This document shows positions 17,905 to 27,110 of a stretch of DNA of 64,000 nucleotides, piece by piece. A program made the position numbers and the translations under genes. Origin of the DNA: Psychrobacter sp. UBA3483 (lineage in GTDB: Bacteria; Pseudomonadota; Gammaproteobacteria; Pseudomonadales; Moraxellaceae). A model generated the notes under the pieces. The model was not told where the DNA came from and made no database searches. It saw nothing but the letters and a program-made list of their open reading frames with translations. The stretch lies in the NCBI RefSeq assembly GCF_002377905.1, contig NZ_DFQS01000019.1:62001-126000 (forward strand), given 5' to 3'. Each line of letters starts with the position of its first letter. Position 1 is the stretch's first letter.

Positions 17905-20900
17905 ATGCGCCTAAAATCTCTCAAGCTGGCAGGCTTTAAATCCTTTGCCAATCCAACCACTTTTACCTTCCGTCATGGTATCACCGCCATTGTCGGGCCA
18001 AACGGCTGCGGTAAATCCAACGTCATTGATGCCATTCGCTGGGTATTGGGCGAAACTTCCGCCAAGCAATTACGCGGCGGGGCGATGAGTGATGTCATCT
18101 TTGCTGGCACCCAAGATAAAGCAGCCAAAAGTGTCGCCAGCGTTGAGCTGACTTTTGAGCATACGCAAGATGAGCAGACGGGGATTCGCCATGAGTTTAA
18201 TCTCTATCACGAGCTGTCCGTCCGCCGACAGGTAAATTTGGATGGGCGCTCAGACTATTTTATCAATGGCACGCGCTGTCGTCGCCGTGATGTGGTCGAT
18301 GTGTTCTTGGGCACAGGGCTTGGCGCGCGTAGTTATGCGGTCATCGAGCAGGGGATGATTGGGCGTATTGTTGAGTCTAGCCCGTTGCAGCTACGCGAAT
18401 TTATCGAAGAAGCGGCTGGCGTTTCTCGCTATCAAGCGCGCCGTGAAGAAACGCAAAAAAAGTTAGAGAAAACGCAGGACAATTTAGCACGTCTGCGCGA
18501 TATGCAAAGCGAGCTGGTCAGCCAACAAAAGCGCCTGTCTAAACAAGCGGCCAGTGCTGAGCGTTATGAAGAGCTGGCATTAACGCTTGCTGATATCAAG
18601 CAACAGCTTGCTATTCAACAGCTTTATCAAGCAAAGCATAGTCAGCAGCAGCAAAAAATCGCTCATGAGCGCAGTGCTAATGAAGTTGCCGTTTTACAAG
18701 CCAGTTATGACGCGCTAAAAGCCAAACAAGATAAGCTTGCGGCGCATATTAATCAAGAACAGTGGCTAAAAGACGATGCGCAAAGCAGCCATTATCAGCA
18801 GCAGCTAAGCTATCAACAAGCGGAGCATGAGTTTAGTGACGCAAAATCACAGTTAAACGCTATCGCCCAGCAACTTACCAGTTTAGAGCAGCAGCGTCAG
18901 CAAGCGGTGAGCGAGATTGAGCGCTTAAAAACCGAGCAAGCCGAGCAGCAAAATGTACTAGAAGAGTTGCGCCCACAGCTAATTGAGCTAACCAATAAAC
19001 GCGAAATGCATAAACGCAACGAGCAGCCCTTACAGCGCGCCTATCATGACGCGCAAAATCAGCTATCCCGCCTGCAAGATAATGCTCGTACGCTTGAGCA
19101 GCAGCAAGCCATTAATAATCAAGCGCAAAAACGCCAGCAGCAAAACCATGAGAAATGGCAGCGCCGCCAACAAAGTTGGCAAAATCTCTGGCAGCAGCTA
19201 CAACGGTCGCTAGCACCTATTGATATTGTTGATGGACGTGAGAAAGGTAATTCGAGCAATTTACAGCAGACGTTAAATGCACAAGTGACTGAGCTCAATA
19301 AACAGCTGCAACAGATTGGGCGCCAACAAGACAGTATCGATGAGCGTCTGTCTGAGCTACAACCGCAAGCGCATGAGTTGCAGCGGAGCTTAAACAAGCA
19401 GCAGCGCGAGTTAGGCGAGGATGAAAAACGTCATGCGGTACTGGCAGGCGAGTACGATACCCTGCATCAAATATTGCATCCGAAACCGACAGCAAAACCC
19501 CAACAGCTTGCTAACGTAAAAACTGCTTTAGAAAGTGATATAGCCAAGGATTATAACGAATTGGCCATTACCACATTACGTGAGCAGATTGAGCTAAGTG
19601 CCAAAGGCCAACAGCACGCCGAGCTACTCGATAGCGTGTTAGCGTTGTGGCTCGATAGTCATGTGTTGGTTGCTAGCCAAGTGAGTAATGAGAAAGTTAA
19701 TGACGACTCTCAAAAATCTAATAGCTTATGGCAAGCGCTTGAGCAGGAGTTAACAGCTGTATTTACTTATCAAGCTGCGCAAAACGGGGACGACAATTCA
19801 AAGAATAAATCGCGGATAGAAAATGGTCATAGTCTATGGCTATCTGCCAAGCAAAATGATGTAAAGACAAAGCCAATTGTTAGTGAGTTGCCAAGCACTT
19901 TGACTGATAAAGTATGGCCTTTATCACAGCTTATTATTGCCCCTAACTTAGCACTTTGGCAGCACTGTTATTTATATATCGCGCAACCTGAAATTAATAC
20001 TCAGCAAAGGTTAGAAGATTTGACTGAGACTTTAAAAGTGTTGCCATCATCAGCTATTTTACTGACAGTTGATGGCTGGATTATCAGTCGTCAGGGTACG
20101 ATTAATTTGAGCAAATTTGTTGGCGCGCAAAACGGTCAAAGTGAGAGCAATAATCAGTTTTTAAGCCAGCGTTTGCAGCAACGCAGCCGTTTACAAGCGT
20201 TAGAAGATTTGCTGGATGAGTGTGAAACTAAAATACAAGCCCAGCAAAAGGCGATTGCTAATAATCAACGCAACTATGATGCCCTAACGGTCAGCTTAGA
20301 GGAAACGCGAGCGCAAGCTGAGCAATTAACCCGCGATAAGCATCAATACCAGCAAGAGCTTACCACTAAGCGCGCCAATGCAGAACGCCTACAAGCGGAC
20401 AGCCAACGCCTCAATGCTGATAAAGTTGCCCTTGAGCAGGAACAACAAGAATTAGAGCAAGAACAGCAGACCCTAACTCATGAGCAGCAGCATATCCAAA
20501 GTGAGATAGCAGCGCTAACGCCGCAAATAGCCGATGCGCGTTTATTAAGTCAGCAATTACAGTACGAGCGCAGTGAGCTAAATCGCGCGCGGCAGGTAGA
20601 TGATGACGCCTGGCAAGCAATGCAGCTGCGTATTCAGCAGAGCGAGATGCGCTTAGAGCATAGTGCGAGTAGTCTTGCACGGGCAACCGAGCAATATGAT
20701 AAATCGCTGCAAAGCGAGCAGAGTCTAAAAACGCGTCATGAGCAGCAGCAAGCTAAACTGCCAGCCTTGCAAGCAGCATTGCAGAGCGCACAGAAAGCGC
20801 GCGATGAGCAGCAGGCCGTATTAACCACACGCGAAACGGCATTAGCAGCGCTTAAAGAGGAATATAATCAGCAGCAGACCGAATTAGATACGCTACAAAA

Positions 20901-21834
20901 TACTTTGCAAATTCAGCAAGGCGAGCTTGCCAATCTTGCGACAGAATTGGCACTCAGCGAAGCGCGTTTGGATGATGCCAGTAATCATACGCAAGAAGCG
21001 CTAGATGCTTATGATAAAGCCAGCCATAAATATCAAGCGCAATCAAAGATGTCGCAGCATCAGCATAAGCAACAAGTGATGAGCGTATCAAACTTATTGG
21101 CAGATTTTATCGCTCATGATCGACGTGTGCGTCCAGATAAAATCGCTGAACTGGAGTCCGAACGTACGAAACTTGAGCAGCAACTAAGCAAAATAGGCGC
21201 GGTCAATCTTGCCGCTGTAGCAGAGTTGGCAGAAGTTAATGAGCGCTTAGAGCCACTTGCGCAGCAAACAGCCGATATTGCCGCTAGTATGCAAACGCTG
21301 ACGGAAGCGATTGCTTCGATTGATGAGACGACCAAGACGCTATTTATGCAGACGCTTGATGCGGTCAATAATGAGCTTGCCAATTTATTTGCTAAAGTCT
21401 TTGGCGGCGGGCAAGCAAGCTTAACCCTCAATACGGACGATATGCCTGCCAATGCGCCAAAGTCAGAGCAGTGGCGGGCCGGGCTAACGTTGATGGCACA
21501 GCCAAAGGGCAAACGCAATAGTCGCCTTGCGGTACTGTCAGGTGGCGAAAAAACATTGACCGCGCTAAGTTTAATTTTTGCCATATTTAAGCAGCATCCA
21601 GCGCCGTTTTGTGTGCTTGATGAAGTCGACGCGCCGCTTGATGACGCTAACGTCGCCCGTTTTACCAGCTTGATAAATGAGTTGGCAGATGATTTGCAGT
21701 TTATTTTTATCAGTCATAATAAGCTGACGATGCAGATTGCTGATGAGTTAAAAGGCGTCACCATGCCAAGCGCGGGGATCTCTACCTTGGTAAGTGTGTC
21801 GCTAGATGAAGCGGCAAGCTACCTTTCTGATTAA
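17905..21834 (+). CDS. smc: Chromosome segregation protein SMC
   Basis: Structural maintenance of chromosomes ATPase, 1309 residues against roughly 1170-1190 for most bacterial SMCs. The N-terminal head has Walker A GPNGCGKS at 31-38; the C-terminal head has the signature LSGGEKTLTAL near 1211 and Walker B CVLDEVDAPLDD near 1236. Between them are two very long Gln/Glu-rich coiled coils. The hinge region (about 520-750) is divergent: the usual Gly-rich hinge motifs are not obvious and polar Asn/Ser/Lys stretches are inserted. It loads on DNA and helps condense and separate chromosomes. zipA and ligA follow on the same strand, an order also seen in Acinetobacter and Pseudomonas. Confidence 0.95.
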   Translation: MRLKSLKLAGFKSFANPTTFTFRHGITAIVGPNGCGKSNVIDAIRWVLGETSAKQLRGGAMSDVIFAGTQDKAAKSVASVELTFEHTQDEQTGIRHEFNLYHELSVRRQVNLDGRSDYFINGTRCRRRDVVDVFLGTGLGARSYAVIEQGMIGRIVESSPLQLREFIEEAAGVSRYQARREETQKKLEKTQDNLARLRDMQSELVSQQKRLSKQAASAERYEELALTLADIKQQLAIQQLYQAKHSQQQQKIAHERSANEVAVLQASYDALKAKQDKLAAHINQEQWLKDDAQSSHYQQQLSYQQAEHEFSDAKSQLNAIAQQLTSLEQQRQQAVSEIERLKTEQAEQQNVLEELRPQLIELTNKREMHKRNEQPLQRAYHDAQNQLSRLQDNARTLEQQQAINNQAQKRQQQNHEKWQRRQQSWQNLWQQLQRSLAPIDIVDGREKGNSSNLQQTLNAQVTELNKQLQQIGRQQDSIDERLSELQPQAHELQRSLNKQQRELGEDEKRHAVLAGEYDTLHQILHPKPTAKPQQLANVKTALESDIAKDYNELAITTLREQIELSAKGQQHAELLDSVLALWLDSHVLVASQVSNEKVNDDSQKSNSLWQALEQELTAVFTYQAAQNGDDNSKNKSRIENGHSLWLSAKQNDVKTKPIVSELPSTLTDKVWPLSQLIIAPNLALWQHCYLYIAQPEINTQQRLEDLTETLKVLPSSAILLTVDGWIISRQGTINLSKFVGAQNGQSESNNQFLSQRLQQRSRLQALEDLLDECETKIQAQQKAIANNQRNYDALTVSLEETRAQAEQLTRDKHQYQQELTTKRANAERLQADSQRLNADKVALEQEQQELEQEQQTLTHEQQHIQSEIAALTPQIADARLLSQQLQYERSELNRARQVDDDAWQAMQLRIQQSEMRLEHSASSLARATEQYDKSLQSEQSLKTRHEQQQAKLPALQAALQSAQKARDEQQAVLTTRETALAALKEEYNQQQTELDTLQNTLQIQQGELANLATELALSEARLDDASNHTQEALDAYDKASHKYQAQSKMSQHQHKQQVMSVSNLLADFIAHDRRVRPDKIAELESERTKLEQQLSKIGAVNLAAVAELAEVNERLEPLAQQTADIAASMQTLTEAIASIDETTKTLFMQTLDAVNNELANLFAKVFGGGQASLTLNTDDMPANAPKSEQWRAGLTLMAQPKGKRNSRLAVLSGGEKTLTALSLIFAIFKQHPAPFCVLDEVDAPLDDANVARFTSLINELADDLQFIFISHNKLTMQIADELKGVTMPSAGISTLVSVSLDEAASYLSD

Positions 21835-21928
21835 GAGTAGCCTAGTAGCAAAATAATTAATAACGACAAGTGATGGTCAGTGGTATAGTTAGGATTAGCA
21901 TTTAAAGTCAGGCGAGTAGTCGGAAAAT

Positions 21929-21969
21929 TAGTCAGCGAAGGCTTCAGAGCCAATGATAAACGCTGACTA
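21929..21969. repeat. Perfect 9-base inverted repeat between smc and zipA
   Basis: TAGTCAGCG (21929-21937) and CGCTGACTA (21961-21969) are exact reverse complements around 23 bases. There is no T run on either side, so it does not look like a terminator. It could be an operator, an RNA hairpin or a repeat unit of another family. Confidence 0.5.
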
Positions 21970-22060
21970 TATGGTGACGATATGCATTAGCCATGCTAGA
22001 CTATTGCCATTTCTTCGCACTTGTACTCTCCCTTTTGTCATATATTAGGATGTATTTCTC

Positions 22061-23083
22061 ATGACCGCTATCCAGTTTATCTTGATCGCCATTGCCGCAT
22101 TTATCGTGCTTGCAGGGCTATTTATGGTCATTCGCAGCTTTAAACGGCGCAAAACTGCTGAGGCTGCCGCGGTCAATTATGATAAAAACGGTATACCCAT
22201 TATTCCGCGTCATGAGCGCAATATCGTCGAGCAGCCAGACTTGGACGATACGGTGGCAGGCGAAACCAGTATCGCCCCTGATCGTAGTTATCTCAATGCC
22301 GTGGTCGAAGAAGAGCCATTGCCCCAATCTCATAGCAATGTCGATACCCAACTAACTGCTGCCCGCCACGATATTAATGACATTAATAATGATAGCGGCA
22401 TGATAGATGACGCCGACTATGCACGCTGGCAAGAAGAGCAGCAGCGAGAAGACAACAGCGAGTTTACCGAAGCGGCTGAGCAGATGCATATCGAGCAAGA
22501 GCCGGACGCATTTTCAAGTCTTATGTCAGCGACGGACAGTTTGATGCCAGTCATTGATACCGCTGATGAGCCAAGCTTTGATAATAATAGCCCAATCCTC
22601 GATCAGCATCTCTCAGAGCCAGTTGATGAGGCGCAAAACGGTCCGTTAATCAATGCCAAAGACAATATCAATATCACTATCTTGCCGCATCAGTATCGCG
22701 ACCGCCCAGCAGCGGTGATTCGTGGGCGTGATTTGCTAGCGTTGGTGGATAAATATGGTTTGCGTTACGGCGCGATGAATATGTTCCATCGCTATGAGCA
22801 AAAAGACGGCACCGGCATGCTGTGGTTTAGTATGATGGGCATTACTGATAGTGGTATCGCACCTTTTGACCCGCATAGCGTGGCAACCAATACTTACAAT
22901 GGCGTGGTGCTATTTTTATCGTTGCCGCATCCGCAAGCGCTACGCAGCTTTGATAGTATGATGAGTATTGCCTATATGATGGCAAGCGATTTGGACGCCG
23001 TGATGCTCGATGAAGAAAACGACCCCATTACCCCAGAATATAAACAGCAATTGCGTAACCAAGTTCGCGATTATGAAGGGTAA
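22061..23083 (+). CDS. zipA: Cell division protein ZipA
   Basis: ZipA tethers FtsZ to the membrane at the division septum. The 340-residue protein starts with a single transmembrane helix (about residues 5-26) followed by a basic KRRK stop, an N-out, C-in arrangement. A long acidic, Gln/Asp-rich linker runs to about 200, and the C-terminal FtsZ-binding domain begins near INITILPHQYRDRPA. FHRYEQKDGTGMLWFSMM and PHSVATNTYNGVVLFLSLP are typical of that domain. The linker is low-complexity, as usual for the family. It sits between smc and ligA, and a terminator follows it. Confidence 0.9.
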   Translation: MTAIQFILIAIAAFIVLAGLFMVIRSFKRRKTAEAAAVNYDKNGIPIIPRHERNIVEQPDLDDTVAGETSIAPDRSYLNAVVEEEPLPQSHSNVDTQLTAARHDINDINNDSGMIDDADYARWQEEQQREDNSEFTEAAEQMHIEQEPDAFSSLMSATDSLMPVIDTADEPSFDNNSPILDQHLSEPVDEAQNGPLINAKDNINITILPHQYRDRPAAVIRGRDLLALVDKYGLRYGAMNMFHRYEQKDGTGMLWFSMMGITDSGIAPFDPHSVATNTYNGVVLFLSLPHPQALRSFDSMMSIAYMMASDLDAVMLDEENDPITPEYKQQLRNQVRDYEG

Positions 23084-23126
23084 AATCTGAATAGATAAAC
23101 AGTTAAAATTATTCCTAAAGCATTTT

Positions 23127-23163
23127 AAAAGGCAAATAGCGCTTAACGTTATTTGCCTTTTTT
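23127..23163 (+). terminator. Rho-independent terminator after zipA
   Basis: AAAAGGCAAATA (from 23127) pairs with TATTTGCCTTTT, with an 11-base loop and a T run to 23163. It means ligA probably has its own promoter in the gap to 23317. Confidence 0.85.
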
Positions 23164-23316
23164 AATTTTTAAGCTTTGATTGCAGAGCATTGCATTCGCC
23201 CGATTTTTTATAAACTTAGTTTTTAACAGAATGGGTTTTCTACAAAATCATATCCGACTAACCTGCAAACTTGTTATCATATCGGCATCTTGAATTGCAA
23301 AAAAAAGACGCCGACT

Positions 23317-25392
23317 ATGACTGATCCTATTGTACCCACTGCTTCTAAGAATACTGCTGATACCCAATCTGCAGACAATGCTGCTGCCATCATTGCTCAA
23401 ATGCGCACGTTCATTGATACTTTAAAAACGCATAATTATGCTTATTATGTGCTCGATAATCCGATTTTAGAAGACAGCGAATACGATCAGCTGCGGCGCT
23501 CTTTATTGGAACTTGAAGAAGCGTATCCTGATTTAAGACAGCCGGACAGTCCAATCAATCAAGTTGGCGACACGCCGCTGTCCGCCTTTACCCAAGTCAG
23601 ACACGACGTACCCATGCTATCGCTTGGCAATGTCTTTGATTATGACGAGCTGCATGGCTTTATGCGCCGCGTCAATGATCGCCTCAATGATGCGCAGAAA
23701 AATCCTGAATACGAGATGGAGCTAAAGCTTGATGGCTTGGCGGTTTCACTCAAATACGAGTATGGAAAGTTTGTGCAAGCAGTGACACGCGGTGACGGGC
23801 AAACGGGCGAGGATATCACCCAAAATGCCAAAACCATTCGCAATCTGCCGCTTTGGCTTACTGCTGCAAGCGAGATTCCATTGTTAGAAGTACGCGGTGA
23901 AGTGCTGATGCCAAAAGCTGGTTTTGAGCGTCTCAATCGCTTAGCGGAAGAAAAGGGCGATAAAACCTTTGCCAATCCCCGTAATGCCGCTGCTGGTAGC
24001 TTACGTCAGCTTGACCCTGCTATTGCTGCTAGTCGTCCGCTGGCTTTTTATTGTTATTCAGTCAATCAAGGTCTACCTGAGAGCATCGATACTCAATCAG
24101 CCGCCTTGGCTTGGCTTGGTTACATAGGTTTTAGCGTCAGCGCGGTGAGAGTGGTGCAGAACCCTCGAGAAGCACAGGCCTATTATGAGTCGATGATTGC
24201 AACCCGTAGTCAGCTGCCGTTTGAAATTGATGGCATGGTCATCAAGGTTAATAACTTAGCATTGCAGCAGCAACTTGGTTTTTTATCGCGTGAGCCGCGC
24301 TGGGCAACCGCCTATAAATTCCCTGCCGAAACGGTGATGACGCGTCTAAATGATATCGAATGGCAAGTCGGACGCACCGGACAAATCACCCCAGTCGGCA
24401 AGCTCGAACCTGTCAAAGTCGGCGGCGTCACCGTTAGCAATGTCACCTTGCATAACTTTGGTGAAATTCAGCGCTTGGATGTGCGCGCAGGCGATATGGT
24501 CAGCGTGCACCGTGCAGGCGATGTCATCCCTAAAGTCACCCGCGTTTGGGTTGATCAACGTCCAGCAGATTCAGAGCCCGTTACATTGCCAGCGACCTGT
24601 CCTGTCTGCGACTCGCCTGTAGTGCTACCAGAAGATGAGGCCTTGGCGCGCTGTACCGGTGGTTTGTTTTGTCCCGCCCAGCAGACTGAAGCCCTCATTC
24701 ATTTTGTCTCGCGTCGGGCGATGGATATCGATGGCTTAGGCGCAAGTTGGCTGATTAGCTTTTTTGAGCATGGCTTGGTCAAGACCGTCGCCGATATCTA
24801 TCAGTTACATAAACATACGGACGAGCTGATTAATTTTGAAAAATTGGGCGAAAAATCGGTGCAAAACATCGTTAACGCTATCGAAGCCAGTAAACAGACG
24901 ACGCTGGCACGCTTTATTTATGCGCTGGGTATTCGCGGTGTCGGTGAGACGACGGCGCAGAATTTGGCGCAGCAATTTGGCGACCTTGATCGCCTGATGG
25001 CAGCAGATATCGACAAGCTCCTACAAACGCCTGACGTCGGCGCGATCACCGCTGAGCTTATCCATGAATTCTTCCGTGCACCGCACAATATCGAAGTCAT
25101 CACCGCATTACGCGAAGCAGGCGTGCATTGGGATAAGGTTGAACAGATAGTGTCAGAGGGATTGCCGCTTGATGGTCAAACGTGGGTCATTACGGGCGCG
25201 CTCGATAGTATGGCGCGCGATGAAGCCAAAGCCAAACTGCAAGCGCTCGGTGCCAAAGTTTCCGGTAGCATCTCGACAAAAACCACCGCGCTATTGGCAG
25301 GTGATAAAGCTGGCTCCAAACTGACCAAAGCAGAAAAATTGGGTGTGAAAGTGGTGGGTGAGGAAGAGTTTTTGGCGATGGTTGGAGAGTAG
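23317..25392 (+). CDS. ligA: NAD-dependent DNA ligase LigA
   Basis: Seals nicks during replication and repair using NAD. About 691 residues, normal for the family. The adenylation lysine is K137, in ELKLDGLAVSL. The ribonucleoside-binding part includes TGEDITQNAKTIRNLP and FANPRNAAAGSLRQLD, and the OB-fold VGRTGQITPVGKLEPV follows. Four zinc-ligand cysteines (CPVCDSPV and RCTGGLFCPAQ), helix-hairpin-helix repeats and a C-terminal BRCT domain (TWVITGALDSM) come next. ATG 23317 is preferred over a TTG at 23290 that would add nine residues. Confidence 0.96.
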   Translation: MTDPIVPTASKNTADTQSADNAAAIIAQMRTFIDTLKTHNYAYYVLDNPILEDSEYDQLRRSLLELEEAYPDLRQPDSPINQVGDTPLSAFTQVRHDVPMLSLGNVFDYDELHGFMRRVNDRLNDAQKNPEYEMELKLDGLAVSLKYEYGKFVQAVTRGDGQTGEDITQNAKTIRNLPLWLTAASEIPLLEVRGEVLMPKAGFERLNRLAEEKGDKTFANPRNAAAGSLRQLDPAIAASRPLAFYCYSVNQGLPESIDTQSAALAWLGYIGFSVSAVRVVQNPREAQAYYESMIATRSQLPFEIDGMVIKVNNLALQQQLGFLSREPRWATAYKFPAETVMTRLNDIEWQVGRTGQITPVGKLEPVKVGGVTVSNVTLHNFGEIQRLDVRAGDMVSVHRAGDVIPKVTRVWVDQRPADSEPVTLPATCPVCDSPVVLPEDEALARCTGGLFCPAQQTEALIHFVSRRAMDIDGLGASWLISFFEHGLVKTVADIYQLHKHTDELINFEKLGEKSVQNIVNAIEASKQTTLARFIYALGIRGVGETTAQNLAQQFGDLDRLMAADIDKLLQTPDVGAITAELIHEFFRAPHNIEVITALREAGVHWDKVEQIVSEGLPLDGQTWVITGALDSMARDEAKAKLQALGAKVSGSISTKTTALLAGDKAGSKLTKAEKLGVKVVGEEEFLAMVGE

Positions 25393-25416
25393 GAGAGAAC
25401 TGTTAAAACAGAGACA

Positions 25417-25441
25417 GTAGGGTAAGCCTAGCGCACCCTAC
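25417..25441. repeat. REP-like palindrome between convergent ligA and lipoprotein genes
   Basis: GTAGGGT (25417-25423) and ACCCTAC (25435-25441) are exact reverse complements around 11 bases. There is no T run on the plus side. The GTAGGGTGCG type of sequence is common in intergenic palindromic repeats of many bacteria. It may serve as a transcript end for both genes. Confidence 0.5.
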
Positions 25442-25452
25442 AAATTAAACTA

Positions 25453-25986
25453 CTACTCCGCCATTTTTCCATGCGCCTTAACCTCACCCTTCTTCCTATC
25501 TGGCTGAATCACGATAGGTAATACCAATCCTTTCGCAAAGTCATCTGACAGCACATAATTATAGCGACTGGCAGCGACATCGGAAGTGGTATGAATAATA
25601 AGTTTTATCTCTTTATCATCGGTCAGCTCATGCGAAGTATAGGTTTCGCTAAGCTGATCGAGTACTTTTGAGAGGGCTTCATTGCTTGCCATACTTACGG
25701 TCAGATTGTGCTGAGCCGTGGCATTATCCACACCGAAATACTCCGCATAATCGCGCACATTTTGGCTATCAAGCGCAAACGGATATTCATAATTGGCAGG
25801 GTCAACAGCTTTTTCGCCGCTTGCGACCAGTGACCAGTCGATAGTATGCACGTCTGCCGCGTCAGATGTTTGCGTAGCAGAAGATTTAGCAGTGCTATCA
25901 GCATTGTTGGCGCTATTATCACAGCCTATTAGTGTCGCCAAGCCTAAACTAGTCATTATCATTATACTTATGAGGCGCTTAACCAT
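25453..25986 (-). CDS. Hypothetical lipoprotein
   Basis: 177 residues with a lipoprotein signal peptide: a basic MVKR start, a hydrophobic stretch, and lipobox LIGC with the modified Cys at position 22. A Ser/Ala/Asp-rich linker follows to about 45. The mature domain (about 48-170) carries TIDWSLVASGEKAVDPANYEYPF and has no other Cys. It ends with a basic, Lys-rich tail. I do not recognise the family. It should be anchored in the inner or outer membrane facing the periplasm. The residue after the lipid Cys is Asp, which in enterobacteria favours inner-membrane retention; whether that rule holds here is uncertain. Confidence 0.75.
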   Translation of the reverse strand: MVKRLISIMIMTSLGLATLIGCDNSANNADSTAKSSATQTSDAADVHTIDWSLVASGEKAVDPANYEYPFALDSQNVRDYAEYFGVDNATAQHNLTVSMASNEALSKVLDQLSETYTSHELTDDKEIKLIIHTTSDVAASRYNYVLSDDFAKGLVLPIVIQPDRKKGEVKAHGKMAE

Positions 25987-26111
25987 CGAAGTATCCTTTT
26001 ATTATTGATTATCATGCAATTGTTATCAGCGCTATTTTGCCAGTTTTCGCGTTGCTTCTCTAGCATAATAGAATAAAGCATTGGCGAGTACAGTTTTAAA
26101 TTTGCGACCAT

Positions 26112-26141
26112 AAAAAAACAGCCATCATTCGATGACTGTTT
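26112..26141 (-). terminator. Terminator downstream of the MliC-like gene
   Basis: AAACAGCCATC (26116-26126) pairs with GATGACTGTTT (26131-26141) with one mismatch and a four-base loop. On the minus strand it is followed by a run of seven T. It lies 63 bases after the MliC-like stop. Confidence 0.85.
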
Positions 26142-26204
26142 ATATGATGCTAAGTTTAACAATGATAGGTTTATCATTATTAATGAACAATTAAACCAAA
26201 ATCA

Positions 26205-26618
26205 TTATCTGCCTATTTGACAGTTTACTTGGTATTCTTTACCGTTTGCCCATTTCATTGCAAGGATACCTTTATCGCCTTTCATATGCCACGCATAGAC
26301 CACTTCTGGGTTTGACTCATTGACATAGCTTGCCGTATCACCTTGGACGCCACCATTTAAAATGATAGGTTGGTCTGCCCAGTTTACTTTAGGTAAAGTC
26401 GCATTTAGCATGACTTGTTTTTTATTGATTGATTGTTTTGCTAAGATTTTGCTGTCATCGGTACAAGTATAAGGGGCGGGCGCCATACGGTCATAGGCGA
26501 CATCAGTCACGCTTTCTGACGCGGGGGTCTTGTTTGGTGTAGTAGGTGCGGTGGTCGCACAGGCACTAAGTAACGCTAGAGCAGGTAAGGCAACAGCAAC
26601 TTTGGTTAGGGTATTCAT
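26205..26618 (-). CDS. MliC-like lipoprotein (possible lysozyme inhibitor)
   Basis: A 137-residue lipoprotein: hydrophobic signal and lipobox LLSAC with Cys at about 20, then a Thr/Pro linker. The mature domain has the layout of the MliC/PliC family: an early YTC, a central SYVNESNPEVVYAWHMKGD block, and a terminal GKEYQVNC, which would place the two Cys of the conserved disulfide and the W-x-KG turn. MliC proteins block host c-type lysozyme at the cell surface. Family assignment is by pattern only; the usual Ser-Gly-x-x-Tyr loop is altered to DTASY. ATG 26618 is chosen because GGAG lies six bases upstream; a TTG at 26630 is a weaker alternative. Confidence 0.65.
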   Translation of the reverse strand: MNTLTKVAVALPALALLSACATTAPTTPNKTPASESVTDVAYDRMAPAPYTCTDDSKILAKQSINKKQVMLNATLPKVNWADQPIILNGGVQGDTASYVNESNPEVVYAWHMKGDKGILAMKWANGKEYQVNCQIGR

Positions 26619-26864
26619 GGCATTCTCCAAAAATGTAAAATTAGCAGGTATTTTTTGACTATGCTTTTTCTAATCATGCGCTTTTTAACGGCGCCTTATG
26701 CATATAGCGCCTATGTTAACGAAAAGACTTTCTAGAGAATGTTAGAAATTGTTTGTTACATGTTCGTTAAGTTACTTAAACACTGATTAATGTAACGCTG
26801 TCCTTAATAGCCTTTGTAAAATAACTATAGTGAGTGAAAAGTAATGTTAATACATCACACACTG

Positions 26865-26928
26865 CTGATATCAATTTTTCTTGCTTGCTGTGGCTGCGCA
26901 GACAGAGGTTACAAAAAATTGATATCAG
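26865..26928 (+). repeat. Dispersed hairpin repeat, copy 3
   Basis: Arms CTGATATCAATTTTT (26865-26879) and AAAAATTGATATCAG (26914-26928) are a perfect 15-base inverted repeat. The interior reads CTTGCTTGCTGT and later CAGAGGTT, as in copy 2, although the arms share no sequence with copies 1 or 2. Confidence 0.8.
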
Positions 26929-27012
26929 TAATACCGTCGCGTTTTTAGGATATTTTGACTATAAGCTCAAACAGTTATTTAGAAAAGCCAATGTATTCAA
27001 TGGCCAAGACAT

Positions 27013-27053
27013 AAAAAAGCGCCTATCGACGGCTGAGCCGATAGGCGCTTTAA
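27013..27053 (-). terminator. Terminator after ygiQ
   Basis: AAAGCGCCTATCG (27016-27028) and CGATAGGCGCTTT (27039-27051) form a 13-base perfect stem with a ten-base loop. On the minus strand it is followed by a T run. Confidence 0.9.
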
Positions 27054-27110
27054 TTGGGGCATGGTTAAGACAAAAAAACGTTAACAGCTGCTTAATTACT
27101 TCGTATGAAA

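Larger units (their letters stand above)
26619..27110. other. Non-coding stretch between the MliC-like gene and ygiQ
   Basis: No convincing gene here. It holds the MliC-like promoter region (26.62-26.82 kb, AT-rich), dispersed repeat copy 3 and the ygiQ terminator. An open frame of 94 codons on the plus strand runs straight through the repeat and the terminator and is rejected. Confidence 0.7.

Noticed and set aside
20411..20686. Opposite-strand open frames inside smc, ligA, relA and gacS
   Set aside because: They are shadows of long coding genes with no ribosome site or recognisable product.
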